Source of the DNA: Seiridium cupressi
Lineage: Eukaryota; Ascomycota; Sordariomycetes; Amphisphaeriales; Sporocadaceae
Reading direction: 5' to 3'
Length of the DNA stretch: 64,000 nt
NCBI GenBank assembly: GCA_036674765.1
Contig: JARVKI010000079.1
Span: 62,001-126,000 of the forward strand
Shown: piece after piece, positions 34,639 through 46,400 of the stretch
How the letters are laid out: each line of letters starts with the position of its first letter
How positions within the stretch are numbered: position 1 is the stretch's first letter
Notes under the pieces: generated by a model
What the model was told of the DNA's origin: nothing
The model's input: only the letters and a program-made list of their open reading frames with translations
Database searches by the model: none
Translations under genes and position numbers: made by a program

Positions 34639-35319
34639 TTATTGTTTTCCTGCTCTCTGGCGCTCATCTTCATCATGCAGCCTGGACGCCATGCTGTTGA
34701 AGATATCTAGCCGGCGCCGCCTCTCAGTATACGACTCCCCTAAAAATGTGCGACACATCAAACCGCTTGTCCTACTAGCCAGTCTGTCCAAACTATCGAT
34801 CTTCTTCCGATACAAGTCCTTGTTATGTCGATACTTGGACTTGAAGTCAGTTTCCATCCGGTCAAACCACTCATCACCGTCTCCATTTCCCGCTTGGAAT
34901 ACCGAGTGGATGCCTGACAATTCGTCAATGCTACATGTCACGTCATCAAGCCAATCCGAGAATTGGTTGATCTGGCACTCGCAATGATGTCCGCTCGTCT
35001 TACGGTGAGGCATGACACATTCATGATAATTCATGCCCTCTATAAAGATGACAGCCCACTGCTGAAGAGCATCGTCGACAAACTCGTCAAGCCTCTGACG
35101 AAAAAGATCAGAGCAGCCTTGAGGACGTCTGTAGACTGCGAGCAGGAGGATGTCCTGGAACAAACCCCAAAGAGCTGTGAAGTCCAGATAAAGACGGCTT
35201 TCGTAAGCCTTATCAAGTCCTTCCGCAAGGCTGTGTTTTATCACATACCTTCTGATGTGGAACAGATCGAATTCCTCATCGCTCGCGAGTTGAAATGACT
35301 GACTTCGTGTAAAAGACAT
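34639..35319 (-). CDS. Small unknown helical protein, AT-rich island gene 2
   Basis: A single open frame of 226 aa on the minus strand. It begins MSFTRSQSFQLASDEEF, then has a helical part with LWGLFQDILLLAVYRRPQG and VDDALQQWAVIF, then a His/Cys pair segment (KTSGHHCECQINQFSDWL), and a basic C-terminus. No domain is recognised. The block LWGLFQDILLL..RQRLDEFVDDALQQW lines up by eye with FLDLLNNILSL..ITQVETYLDRW in gene 1. No signal peptide or membrane helix is seen. It is probably a lineage-specific gene. Confidence 0.5.
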   Translation of the reverse strand: MSFTRSQSFQLASDEEFDLFHIRRYVIKHSLAEGLDKAYESRLYLDFTALWGLFQDILLLAVYRRPQGCSDLFRQRLDEFVDDALQQWAVIFIEGMNYHECVMPHRKTSGHHCECQINQFSDWLDDVTCSIDELSGIHSVFQAGNGDGDEWFDRMETDFKSKYRHNKDLYRKKIDSLDRLASRTSGLMCRTFLGESYTERRRRLDIFNSMASRLHDEDERQRAGKQ

Positions 35320-35728
35320 GTTTTCTTTTGTGGCAGGTGTAGAATGATGATGAGCTTTGAATACGATGTAAAATTTTGGTCATGAGGGAACTTTCCAGTG
35401 TTAAATATCTCCTAGGACACGTATCAATGCTTTGTTCCGACTGTACAATCGATGGTAGTCTTTGTCATCAACCAATATATGTGATAATTGTTTTATGTTG
35501 AACACCCTTTGACGGTGATATTGAACTCTAGTGTCGTGGGTATCAGATAGACAAAGGAGTAGTTTCATACTTAATAGAACGGACTAGAGAAGAGTTGTCG
35601 CACTCCGTGCTATGACTGTTCTTTATCCCTTATCCCATCATACACCACGTGACATCCAGATCGCTGAGAACAATACATCAGGTGATAATCCCAGCGGTCT
35701 AACCAAACTATTATTGATTTCTGGTCAC

Positions 35729-36513
35729 TTAAGCCATAGTCCCGGGTGATAAGCCCCTGTGATCTTTATGCTGCGCCTTCCCCTCCTGCTCAACTCTGTA
35801 GAAGCGACACAGTTCAGCCTTCCGCTCATCTCTCATCATACAATTTTGTCCAAGTTGATCGTCGGCCGCTCTGGCCTTCTTAATGTCCTCCCCCTCCTCT
35901 AGCAAAGCATTCAAATACCTTTCCCGCAGATCTTCGTCAAATTCCTCTAGAGACTGTTCAGGCTTCTCGGCTGCAACAGCCTCCATTCGTGCCTTTTGGT
36001 CCCTGACCTCGTGCTCGATCTGAAGCTGTCTGAAACAGTATCCTCTGTCCACGGCCCGTTGCATCAAGTCTTTCGCGAGCTGAGCTCTCTCCGCACATTC
36101 CCGTGCCTCGTCCCCACACAGTTTGGCCATCTCTCGCTGAAACGAACTTTGGGCGGTTGTCAGCAACCGCTCCTCTTCGAGACACTTCTTGGCCCTTTCC
36201 TCGTATCCCTGGCGATCCATGTCTTCGTTCTCGAAGAGCTCTCTTGCCCTCCAATCGGCAATGCGTAGCTTTTTGATGGGCTCGGAGGATGCGGAGTCGA
36301 TCCATTTATTCTGCGAGTTGATGATAAAGAGGGCGCGGCCGTCGGGAGTCTGGCTGCCATGGCCTAAACTGACATGTAGCATGCAATGTGCGAAACGTGC
36401 GGCATCCTCTGTTTTATTCCAAGTTAGTAAGTATCTATTCATTATGCATTTCTGGGAGGGGTAGGGTCAGGCTTACCAGTTCTATATTTCTTCCGAATTT
36501 GCTCCTCGTTCAT
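35729..36513 (-). CDS. Small unknown coiled-coil protein, AT-rich island gene 3
   Basis: Two exons on the minus strand, 36513-36477 and 36408-35729, encode 238 aa. The 68-nt intron is textbook (GTAAGC, ACTAAC branch, ACAG), and its phase joins MNEEQIRKKYRT to EDAARFAHC. A small N-terminal globular part (CMLHVSLGHGSQTPDGRALFIIN) is followed by a long Glu/Arg/Lys/Ala-rich region from about residue 60 that should form a coiled coil. No domain is recognised. A well-formed intron suggests a real gene. It lies on the same strand as the two small genes downstream and the pseudogene upstream. Confidence 0.6.
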
Positions 36514-37659
36514 CGTAAGTGTCGTAAAATCTCTTTTCGGGTTCGTTATTGTCCAAGATAATGGGTTATACGCAGACAGACTGGATACAAGAAGGCTGTG
36601 GTACAAGTAATTTATAATCAGCTAACCTGCACATTCTGAAACACGTGTATTGTTTGACACATATAGTGCAGTGAAAGAGATGTTGTGCTGCTTTGTTCAA
36701 GTGTGTGCTAATAATATCACTTCACAAAATTTGACTTGTCAGATTTTCATTATTCCCAACAATACTCAATCAAATTGATGGTTTTCTGTTATGGCATACC
36801 AACGTCAACTAAGTCAGTTAATTCAGCTATGCCGGGTAAGATATCTTCCCAGGTTATCGTCCACCGGCACAAGCTACCTTAATTTTCTTCGTATGATGCC
36901 CAAAATGCATCTATGATAGTTCTCACGTTCTCCATACTCCTGTTGAAAAAGCTTGCATGTCTCTCCTACCAGATAATGAATAACTGGGTCAAGCTCAAAA
37001 AAATCCTGGAACACTCTCATATCTCCTTTGGTGGCCGCGTGTTAAATGCTTAAGACCAATAATCATATAATGCATTTGTTCTTGGCGAATGAAACTGAAA
37101 AAGGGATTGGATATCCAGGACAAGTGAATGCAAAATAAATTTTCTCCTCTTGGAACTAGCTGTTACGTGGTGTATGTCAGAATAAGAGGGAAAGAATTGT
37201 TACAGCACGAAGTACTGTAAATTATTCTCTACCCTGATCTAAAATCAAACATGAGAGTTATCATTTGTTTATACGAAACCATTGACATTAATATCACTGG
37301 CCAAAGGTAAGATCAGCGTACTGAAATGCAGATTTTAATAAGAAGAATACTAATCGTGATATAAGTGTTGCCAAAATGAAAATACCTTAATAATGGGTGG
37401 TAACAAAGATAATGTTGAATGATTTAGATATTCTACCATTAGAAACTCTTGTATGGTGGTTTACTGAGTGATAGAACTAAATCAAGATTGATTCTACTAT
37501 TAATACTACAGTGCCTGCTTCTGCATGGTCTCAAAGGAAATAGTATGTGTCTTCTTGAACTCCCATTCAGACTAGCCACAATGTGTTAAACACTAGTCTA
37601 GTGATGGTGATCCTCATACTAAGTCGGCCCGACCATGCTTCTTCAAGAGCCGCTGAATA
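36514..37659. other. AT-rich stretch without a recognised gene
   Basis: This is among the most AT-rich DNA of the window. No gene is seen on either strand. A plus-strand frame at 37583-37909 overlaps the minus-strand pseudogene and is treated as its shadow. Confidence 0.4.
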
Positions 37660-38674
37660 TCAGCTGCCCTCCGCCTTTTTTCTCCAGTCTAAATCATCGT
37701 CTACTTCCTTGACGCGCCTCGCTTGTTTGTTCTCGTCCGGTAGTAACACATCGATATCATGGCAACAGTTTCGAGTGCTTGTGGGGATGATTGACAATAT
37801 GCCGATATGTTTGACGATATTCATCGATTCGCTCGTCGGCCCGCGTCAAGATCTTCAGAGAAGGCTCTTGTCCTGTACAAGTCAGCCTATCTTCTATAGC
37901 AATTGGTGATATCAGCTGGATCAGCCTTCAGGACACCGTCCGTACCACCAGCATTGATCGGACATTCACTCTTCGTACTCGAGTAAGTTCTGCTCCTTGA
38001 GGCACTTTAGACTCTCTGGGCTGGCCGCTTCGAGTAGGTGTAGGTTGGAAACTGGCAACTTGGTGCTGCGGGACCTTTCGAGGAGAGTAGTGTGCGATCC
38101 CACTCGCATCTATTCGATTCGTGATGCACTGTCTCATGCAATCTCCGGCACCCGTTGATACTTCTCATCGGATAAATCCAAGGATCAATCCCCGCGGCGG
38201 ATGGAGAAGGCCCTCAGGTGATCGGTGACGCAGTCTTGCTTGTCAGTTGGCCTCCGAATGCTCTCAGCCCTCTCAGAGGGGTGCCAGTCTTAAACATCTC
38301 AAGGGAATGCCGATACCGTTTCTTTAGTGTATCACGAAGTAGGGCGAGTACAGGATCGTTTGGTCTATTTCGGTAAGCTCGAATAGCAGATGTTTCTAAT
38401 GATCGATATCAGTCACGTGACCGTGCAAGAATCGGCAACCTAATCCAGACTTCGGTCGCTGTCAAGACTCTGCCCCCCCGAACAGAGGAGAATGAAATTG
38501 ACTCTCATCCAATCTAGCCCAGTCAGTTGGATAGCGTGGCTGTCTTTCTTACTCAGTTCCTGTAGTGTTGGTTCTATTTACCTGACGACACACAGGAAAT
38601 CTCCCAGGGATATACTCGGACTTAAAAGGGTTCATGGAGACTTTGTCTAGCTGAGAACTAATGAATTGATCCAT
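37660..38674 (-). pseudogene. Multiply frameshifted gene of unknown family
   Basis: Reading the minus strand from an ATG at 38674 gives protein-like sequence that changes frame several times. Exon-like block 1 (MDQFISSQLDKVS..PVCRQ) ends at a GTAAAT donor; a 42-nt intron ending GACAG is phase 0 and leads to PRYPTDWARLDESQF. The frame is lost at a G7 run near 38475. It resumes as VLTATEVWIRLPILARSRD, hits a TGA, and continues in the same frame as LETSAIRAYRNRPNDPVLALL. It shifts again near 38240 to VTDHLRAFSIRRGD, stop, SDEKYQRVPEIA, then through RVNVRSMLVV, LKADPADI, ADERIDEYRQTYRHIV and LLPDENKQARRVKEV, and stops at 37660. I count at least four frame changes and three in-frame stops. The family is not recognised. 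Confidence 0.55.
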
Positions 38675-41600
38675 TACTGTCGATTTTATATTATAGGTAA
38701 TGGCATAATAAACAGGGCCGTAATGCTTAAATGAAATCTGAATTCAGAGGTCCTTGACTCCTTATTCTTGGGGTTGATTAGTCGGCTAGAGCCGACGTCC
38801 TGGGAGAACAAACTCGCAATATATTTCTTCTCTCTTGATTATGTTTGAGTTGTTCGAATCCAATTGCTATAGGTCACGAGACTTAATGTAGTCCAGCTGC
38901 TGAGTGAACCACATCTATGTGTAATACGTCAGATTGCCCTCTGCGGCAATATTGCCTCACATCACAATGTTGCTACTGCCAACATCGACGACAATCCATG
39001 AGGCTCATCCACGCTCGGTGTGCCTTAATGCGAATTGCCATAATACAAGGAAATAAATTAATTTTCGGCCCAAATAAGACAGTCTAATCAGACTGAATGT
39101 ATTATGATGCAAATAGTTCGGCCGAGGAATAGTCGGACCGAGTAGGCGAAAAGAGCTTCTAAAAGTGGACATAACAACTTTGAACAACACCAGCGCACGC
39201 ATCTTAGCTCTGAGAAGCGGACTAAAACCATCCTGAAGTAGCTCTGGCCTCCAAGTCGTTGGGAACGATGGATCGTAGTGCTTTACCCCTTAGCGGTGTG
39301 GGTGAGCTCCTGGTCATTATCCACACCAGACGCCGATATGCTGCAGGTGCCATAAAACGCGCGCGGCCAATCACAGAATGGAACATGGGCTGTCTGCGAA
39401 ATGCAAGGTGCAAATTGAATGTTACGGTCAGCTTGATGTCACCGACACGTTTCAGATGGGTACTTTGGTCGAGGACTTTGCTCCGTCGGCTCGTCATGTA
39501 GTACCAGTTTATGCCAGTTCACAACTAGGGATAGGACTGAATCTCTCTGTCCGCTCTGGCCTCAAAGGAAGCTATATCCTGCCATCTCGATATACTAATA
39601 TCCCGTATTAGCCGGATGATCCGCCTGGTCCTCCATCTGCCCCGGAAGAACAAAGACACAGCAGTCACTTCGCTTTGACATGACAGCAGTAGTGGAGCCA
39701 TGCAAGCCAAAACAGATGCTGGCACGGTATGTACCAGTCCCGGTGTGTAGTCTCCTAGATCTTCTAGACTCTGGTGTTACTATTGCTGCCTCAACAGCCA
39801 GGACCTTGCGATTGTAGGAAGAACCATCACCTGCCAGTTGTTGGTTGGATGGCATGGCGTGGCTGCTGCCGGAAAATGAGAACCCGGTCTTATAACAGCG
39901 GCTATCCCATATACTGCGGCTCACTAACTGGTACCATTTTCTTCAACCAGGACACTGTCCAAATCCAATACTAGCTGAAGGGGCGGCTGTCAGATCCGAG
40001 GGAGGAAAAGGGGTAATCTTTTGCCCTCCATCCAGAGCCCCATATGAGGCTACTTCCAGGACCAATCGAACCCTTTGCTCGTCCTGCATTGGAAACATAG
40101 AGGTCGTCGTGATGTTGCGAGCGGCACTTCATTTCCCATTTGGCACGGGCAGCTGACGAAGTCCGCCTCCACGACCTCTTCCTCCCGGTCCCAATCAAGA
40201 TAGCCATTGGACCCTGGCAAATTGTCATCTGATACTTCTGCCCTGTCAGTCATTCTCGATTGTGCTTTGGTGGCAACGAAGTAAGGGGCAAGCCGGTGTC
40301 GACATCAGTCGTTATCAATATGCTGACTTGGGTAGTGCTGCGGTCAGTTGGTTTCCGTCTTAGATTCTAAGCGAGGTGCCACTTCGGTCAAGCTTGCAAT
40401 CGTAATGCCATGCAACCGAACCTGCCGGCAGGACGTTGATTGGCGAAATCTGTACCGAGAAACCAAAATGTTTATTTTTATTTTTTGAAACTAGAGTAGA
40501 TGTTGTGGCCAAAGCAATGGGGGTATATCAGATGCTAACGAATACGAAAGATCAGCATGTGTATGGCTCTACCGGTAGTTACGCTGCAGGAGCTGAGTGC
40601 CAAAATCCGGGGGTTTTCGCCTCCAAGACAGCCGCATAGGGCTGCGAGGCGAGTTTGGGCGGCGGGTATGGTGGCGTCGGGTGGCGAATAGGTTGTCTGT
40701 CTTCCCCCATTCAGCAGATTATATTCTATAAAAAAACTATTGATCTACCTACCGCGGTCCGGAAAGGTCTGAGAGCTCAGAGAATCAAGTTTTCTTTGCC
40801 TGCAATATGCATCAGGCACAGCACCAACGGCCGAGGGTCTTGGCATATTGAATAGTCGTCTAGCGGTGTACTGTTGTGGCATAGTCGAGCACGATCCTCC
40901 CCAGGTCTATTGCCGCAACGGCCAGGTTGTGACCCTGTGGAGGTGATGGAAAACGGTTCGATTGGCTATGAAAGAAACCAATTTCGCCCATTCTGGACGG
41001 ATTGAAAGGGGCCTACCTAGGTAGTTGGCACGCTTTTGGGCTACGCGCAAAAATCCTCGAACTCACCAATCGTCGTACCAGAGCGCCCACGGAACCCAGG
41101 GTCCAAGGGCGGCATCTCAAACTTCCGAAAGTCCACAAGGCTACCTTAACTGAACCTGGGAAAGGGCTAATGCACTTTCTAGGGTACTCTGTGGTTCTAG
41201 GAAACTCAGTATCGCGTCATGGCGTCTGGCTGCTATCATGACGGAACTTCAGAATAGATGACTAGACGCGGACGAGCGAGATTGTCTTTGGCCGATGCTG
41301 TAAGCGAGATGGCGACGACTTTTCGGGGGAGTGACCCAAACAGAGACAAGCATGATACCATCGTGCTAAGCAATTGATAGAGGATAATCTTTGGGACGGC
41401 GATCTTTCAACTTCTACATCAGGCACCACGCGTTCGGGGAATATCTAACCAGTCACGTATCAAGCCTCAGTCCCCAAATGATGGGTTTGTCGCGAGTGGG
41501 TCGCATCGCAGGCTTGAAATTCTGGAGCCGCACGGAGAGTTTGGGCCGCCCCTGTCAAGATATTGACAAGATTGAGACGAATCGCATGGAGATTCTGGTT

Positions 41601-43174
41601 TGCATGGCGTTGGACGATGCTCTGCTGGGCTTACGAAACCTGGTAACTATCTATGTGTGATGTGAGTGTCCCCATTGGCATCGGAGCTCTGACCCACAAG
41701 AGACTTGATCGCCGTTAGCAAGCTGTTTATATTGGTGATCTGCCGAACGAGGCATGGGGAGTTCTACAGCGTAGTTAGTCACTTACAAGTCGCCGACGGC
41801 CCCTGAGAGGAAGGGGCAGCTGGTACAAGGCCAATGAGTACCCGGTGTGGCAGTCTACTGTGGGAGGTCGGCCTCGTTGCCCAGTGAAATGCCTATGTAG
41901 CTGAAGATGGTAATCTGCTGATGTGCATGTAATCCTGGGAAAAACGGAGTAGAGCGGACCCCTGATCTTTGGGTGCTAGGGCTGGGCCAATCTTTTCGTT
42001 TCCGGATGTTTGTGCGATTCGTCAAGAGTGTTCCCCACGTTCTTATTCGGGTACGACCACTTCCGTTTTGGATGTACGTAGGCTAACAAGGGTTGTCGGA
42101 AGGTTGGATGACATTCTGCTTTGAAATCCATTCTAACAGTGTCCTTCCAACGACGCCAGAGTCAAAGGCACAGGGCTGTACGTAGTTGTGAGTAGAACTG
42201 AGCAGATGAAGAGCTTGAAGTGGACCCTCGGCGTTAGATAGTGGAGCGAGTGAATAAGAACCTGTCTTGGATCGATAGTGTCCGTCCTAACGTTGATCGT
42301 AATGCTGCGCATACAGTTGACGACGTAGGTATTCGGTATAGCTACAAGATTGTCATGTCACTCGGTAGCCACGTACACAATCAACTGGCGCTAGCCGCCA
42401 GCATGATGAGTGGCAGGCTCTGATGGAATGGCCCGCCATTGATGGTTGTGCTGTGCTGAATTGACGCTGAAGGACGCAAGCCTGTGTATCATATCAGTCT
42501 TACAGCATACGACTAGACCAGCCAGAGTCTTTGGAGAAAGAGATGCCATGCTGGAAATAGCAACAACTGTCGGAACCCGTTGAGAAACAAACATGAAACG
42601 GCTAGCCCTGTCGAATGGCGAGGAAGCAGGGGTACGCAAGCATTGCAATTAGTACTCGGCTGCAGCGTCTAAGGCACAGCTCAAGACCCGAGAACATACG
42701 AGGCAAGCGTGGCACAGCTTATTTCCCGAGAAGCACGAGACATCCGCCGTCAGCCCGCCTGTAGTTTTCTGAAAGTGGCTCGCGCTGTTGCAGTGAAGGC
42801 ATATGACAAACGGTTAGCTGTCTTAACTTGGCGGATTGCGTGGGCCAGGGAGACCCGATCACGATCATATTGCACGGATGAGCATCGCGTCCGCCCCGCC
42901 AAGGCACGATTTTAGGAGTGACCCGAATTTGTGGAGTGGACCAGGCTCCGCCATTTCCCTGGCGCCAGGCGCTCTGGATGTTCCAGTATCGATAACGACC
43001 ATAAGACCGAATTGACGTTCGAGCCGGTCTAGGGAAATTGGTTCTCGCAGAGCTGTAAGCCGTAGTCCTGTCCTTGACTGGCTACATAAGATGGAAGTCA
43101 ACATGATCATGAGACGCAGCGACCTCCCGGAGTGATTCTTGGTAGGTAATTTGGCGGTAGACGAGTTGAACCGG
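38675..43174. other. Gene-poor region of about 4.5 kb
   Basis: No intact gene is recognised. A minus-strand frame at 40050-40253 (67 codons) carries CPCQMG and CFQC, which could be a metal-binding relic, but it is too short to call. Other frames have no domain. Confidence 0.35.
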
Positions 43175-43217
<43 letters not shown>

Positions 43218-43399
43218 CCCAAAAAAAAACGGGGGGGTCAACGAAAAACCCCCAAAAAATTACAAAGGATTTGAACCACAAAAAAAAAACCCAGGGGGGG
43301 GGCAGATTGGGCCCNNNNNNNNNNCCACCACCACCAACACCCCCCCCCACCCCCCCCCTTCATCTCCCGCACCAAATTTCGCCCCAACACATTCTAACC

Positions 43400-43443
<44 letters not shown>
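43175..43443. other. Assembly artefact: poly(A) tract, noisy duplicate sequence and N gap
   Basis: The region reads as A42 (43175-43216), a homopolymer-rich stretch, ten Ns (43315-43324), another homopolymer-rich stretch, and A42 (43402-43443). The stretch left of the Ns lines up without gaps with the clean sequence right of the second A tract: GCCC, GTCAACG, TTTGAAC and CAGATTGG occur at offsets 0, 20, 53 and 86 in both. The stretch right of the Ns lines up with clean sequence left of the first A tract: AATTT and AACC sit 27 and 6 nt before the A run in both. So these are degraded read-through copies of the two flanks, and about 227 nt here are not real. Confidence 0.9.
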
Positions 43444-43444
<1 letters not shown>

Positions 43445-46400
43445 CCCAAGAGAATTCGCGTGTGTCAACGTCATCGCCCTGAAAATTTCCAATGGCTTTG
43501 AACGCCTAACAAAATAGCCAGGGGTGGAGCAGATTGGACGCACGGTTCAGTCAGCTTGATGACAAGTCTCGAAATTACCGACAATTATCTTCGTTAGTGT
43601 TTCCAGGCGTTCTAGCTCGAAAAACGAACATGAGCGGACAGTTTGGCTAGGTATCTTCTAGCATCCGAAGCCATGTCGGAAAGAAGAAAAGAATTGCTTA
43701 CCAATGTCACCATGTACGACGGCGGGCAGCATGAGTTCCGCCGGCCGTCGCAGGGCCCCAGGGTCCCAGGGCCAGCATCAGTGCCCAAGAGAATGTACAG
43801 TCGCTGGATGCTGACCTTTGGACGATCAGGAACGGAGCAGACGCGACCAGGGATGAAAGCTCAATTAAGCGCAGCCAACGGGGTCGTGGGCCTCCCCTTG
43901 CAAGCGAGTTTCTCGAGCTAGCACCCCTGTGCTGGTTTCTTGATAATGAACGATAATCGGGGCCGGTTGATCGTGAATGGCCACCACTACGGGACGGACT
44001 GTCGGGCTTACGGTGTTTAACCTCTCAATGCCCGGATTCTGGCAGCGGCCTGCAAAACTCAGTCCACGGGTATCGCTCTCGCACCATTAATTTCCCCTTC
44101 CAAGTTTTGGCATGTGCAGCCCGTCATGATCCCCTGTGGCCTTGAACGCCACGACCCTCTCATTGGACGGCGCCCCTCGGGCACACGGTAAGGTACGAGA
44201 CTGCAACCTCACCTGCAGCCCAAGCCTGCATTTGAATCATTCATCACGAGTGAGTGCGCGCGCCGCTTTTGGAGGGGGGAGACGGCGATAGGAGAATTCG
44301 CGGATTCGCGCTGCGCTGACACCGACAAGTTCCTGCAGTGCACTGGCGCAGGGCCATCAGCAGCGTGGACAGTGGGCGCATAGAGATATGGAGCGCATGT
44401 TAGTATGTAGTTGAACGCGTGTTTCCCTCACGCTACCGGTCGCGGCGGGACCGGCTAGAAACTACCTCGGAGCACTTGGCAGAATAGCAGTCGACGGTCC
44501 GGAGTGTTCCCTTGTTTGCAGACCAAGTTTCAAGGAGGTTTGTTTCGCTCACCAAGCCCCTGCCTTTGATGTGACACCGATTCAAGATCTCGGGGTTCAG
44601 ACGAGAACGATGCTCCAGCTAGAGGCGCATATTGTCTGTGCGTATTTTTGTCCTGTCTTGTGTATAGGACACCGATCCATGTTGCAATGTAGCAATGCCA
44701 TATAACTACCAGCTACATGTTGATAGATGCAATTCAGTGAATGGGATAGTGAATGGGGTCAGAGCCATTCAACCTGGAGGATCCCAGAGCGGAGCTTGGC
44801 GGAGTTAGACGGTTTCCTTGCAATGCTGAACTACCAAACTGGAACTTCACCATGGCCTGTATAGGCTTGACGAGTAGGCGTGCGCCCTCTCACCAGCGTG
44901 TCCCCGCGAGTCCTATATTCGTTGCTTCTTCGGTGGACATCTGCTGAGCGATGTGCTCGACTGTTTGGGAACTCCACAGCTGGCTTGGACAGCTGCTGAT
45001 TGTGTCCAGGTGCAGATCACTCGTTCATAAACGATGCGACTGGTTCCATCTGGTCGAATCAATCATTTGGCGGTTTCCATTCGAACGATTGCCGGCATGA
45101 GAGGGCACTGCTGCAAGTGAAGCTCTGTGTTTTGATATAAACAACGGGTCGAACCACACCACCACAATGCGGTGTTACTGTCCCAGAAGAATGGCAAAAT
45201 CTTAGTCACTTGTGACGATTGAAAATGAATTCCGAGCGCATCCGGACAGTAAGCGGTCACCTACTCGGTCATCACTTGCTTCATTGGACGTTGGAAATGA
45301 ATAGCTGCGCAACTTTTTATGGTGTCCTTCTGTTAAAAGGAGGATCACCGCCCTTTTTGGATAGACTTTCGCTTCGGTTAAGCCAGTTGCACCGCACAGC
45401 CTCCCGGCCCCAGACTCAACCACGTCAACAAGCAGCGGTCCCTCGCGCGGTTGTGACGTAAGTAGACCCCATTGTTCGTGTCGATACGCGTACCTTGCTG
45501 TGGACGCGATGAGCACGAATTAATCAGTAGAACATTGGGGCCGCATGGTGTCTGAGTAGCGAGAGCAATGAGGGTGAGCAGTGGAACATGAATCACTGCA
45601 CCCTCCATCCTACAGAACTTATGTTGGAATTGGAAGGCTCTTTGAGATGCATGTTTGTACGTCGCCTGGGAAAAAGTCAATCAGGACCGAGCCAATAGCA
45701 TGGCGGCCGCCTGATTGAATTGTCTCCCCGGAAGATGAGCAAACTCAAAAATCCCGCCGAGATGCAAATGCATTAAACCCTCCCCAGTGCCAACGGAACT
45801 GGGAACGAGCCGACGGCGCTGGGCGAGGCCTTTGCTGACTTTTCCTGTTGGGGAACTTCCTTTCAGCCCTCCAGCCCCGAAGTAGTCTAGCCCTCGGCCC
45901 TGGGCGGACGCGAACCGTGGTTGCATCCAATTCCCTGTCTGATCTGCTGTACCTTAACCCACACATCAGAGCTCAATCGCAGACTCGCATGCTGGTTATT
46001 ATGCCACAGTCTGCGACATCACTGACAGCTTTTAATTGTGCTCAGACATTGGGCTGCTCTGCAACCGAGCGTGGCGAACTGCACCGGACGTCAAAATAGA
46101 AAGCATATCGCCCGTGGCTCAGCCTCTGCAAGTACCTATCACAATTCGCCGCAGGGTGATATGATAGCCCTGCAAGCTGCTGGAGTAGGTGCCAGTGCAT
46201 CATTCTTGGTTGCTTCCAGCATGGGGCCTGGCCGGAATGGGATCCACTGGAGGGGCCCGCTTGGTGCTAGCTACCTGTATTTATCCCAGTCATCCCAGTT
46301 GAACGGTGCTTGTCTCGAAAAACGCCCCTCCCGCGACATCCTACAGGCTACAGCCAAGACGGCTTGCAGAGCTGGTCTCGCCGGCTCCTGAAGATTGTCC

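Noticed and set aside
37583..37909. A 108-codon plus-strand frame
   Set aside because: The opposite strand has more protein-like sequence in several frames, so this is treated as a shadow of the pseudogene.
43386..43404. A telomere-like CTAACCCTAA string
   Set aside because: It is only one and a half units and lies in the degraded copy of the flank, where the clean version does not contain it.
42865..43501. Open frames running through the poly(A)/poly(T) and N gap region
   Set aside because: They encode runs of Lys or Phe and unknown residues and lie within the false duplication; they are artefacts.
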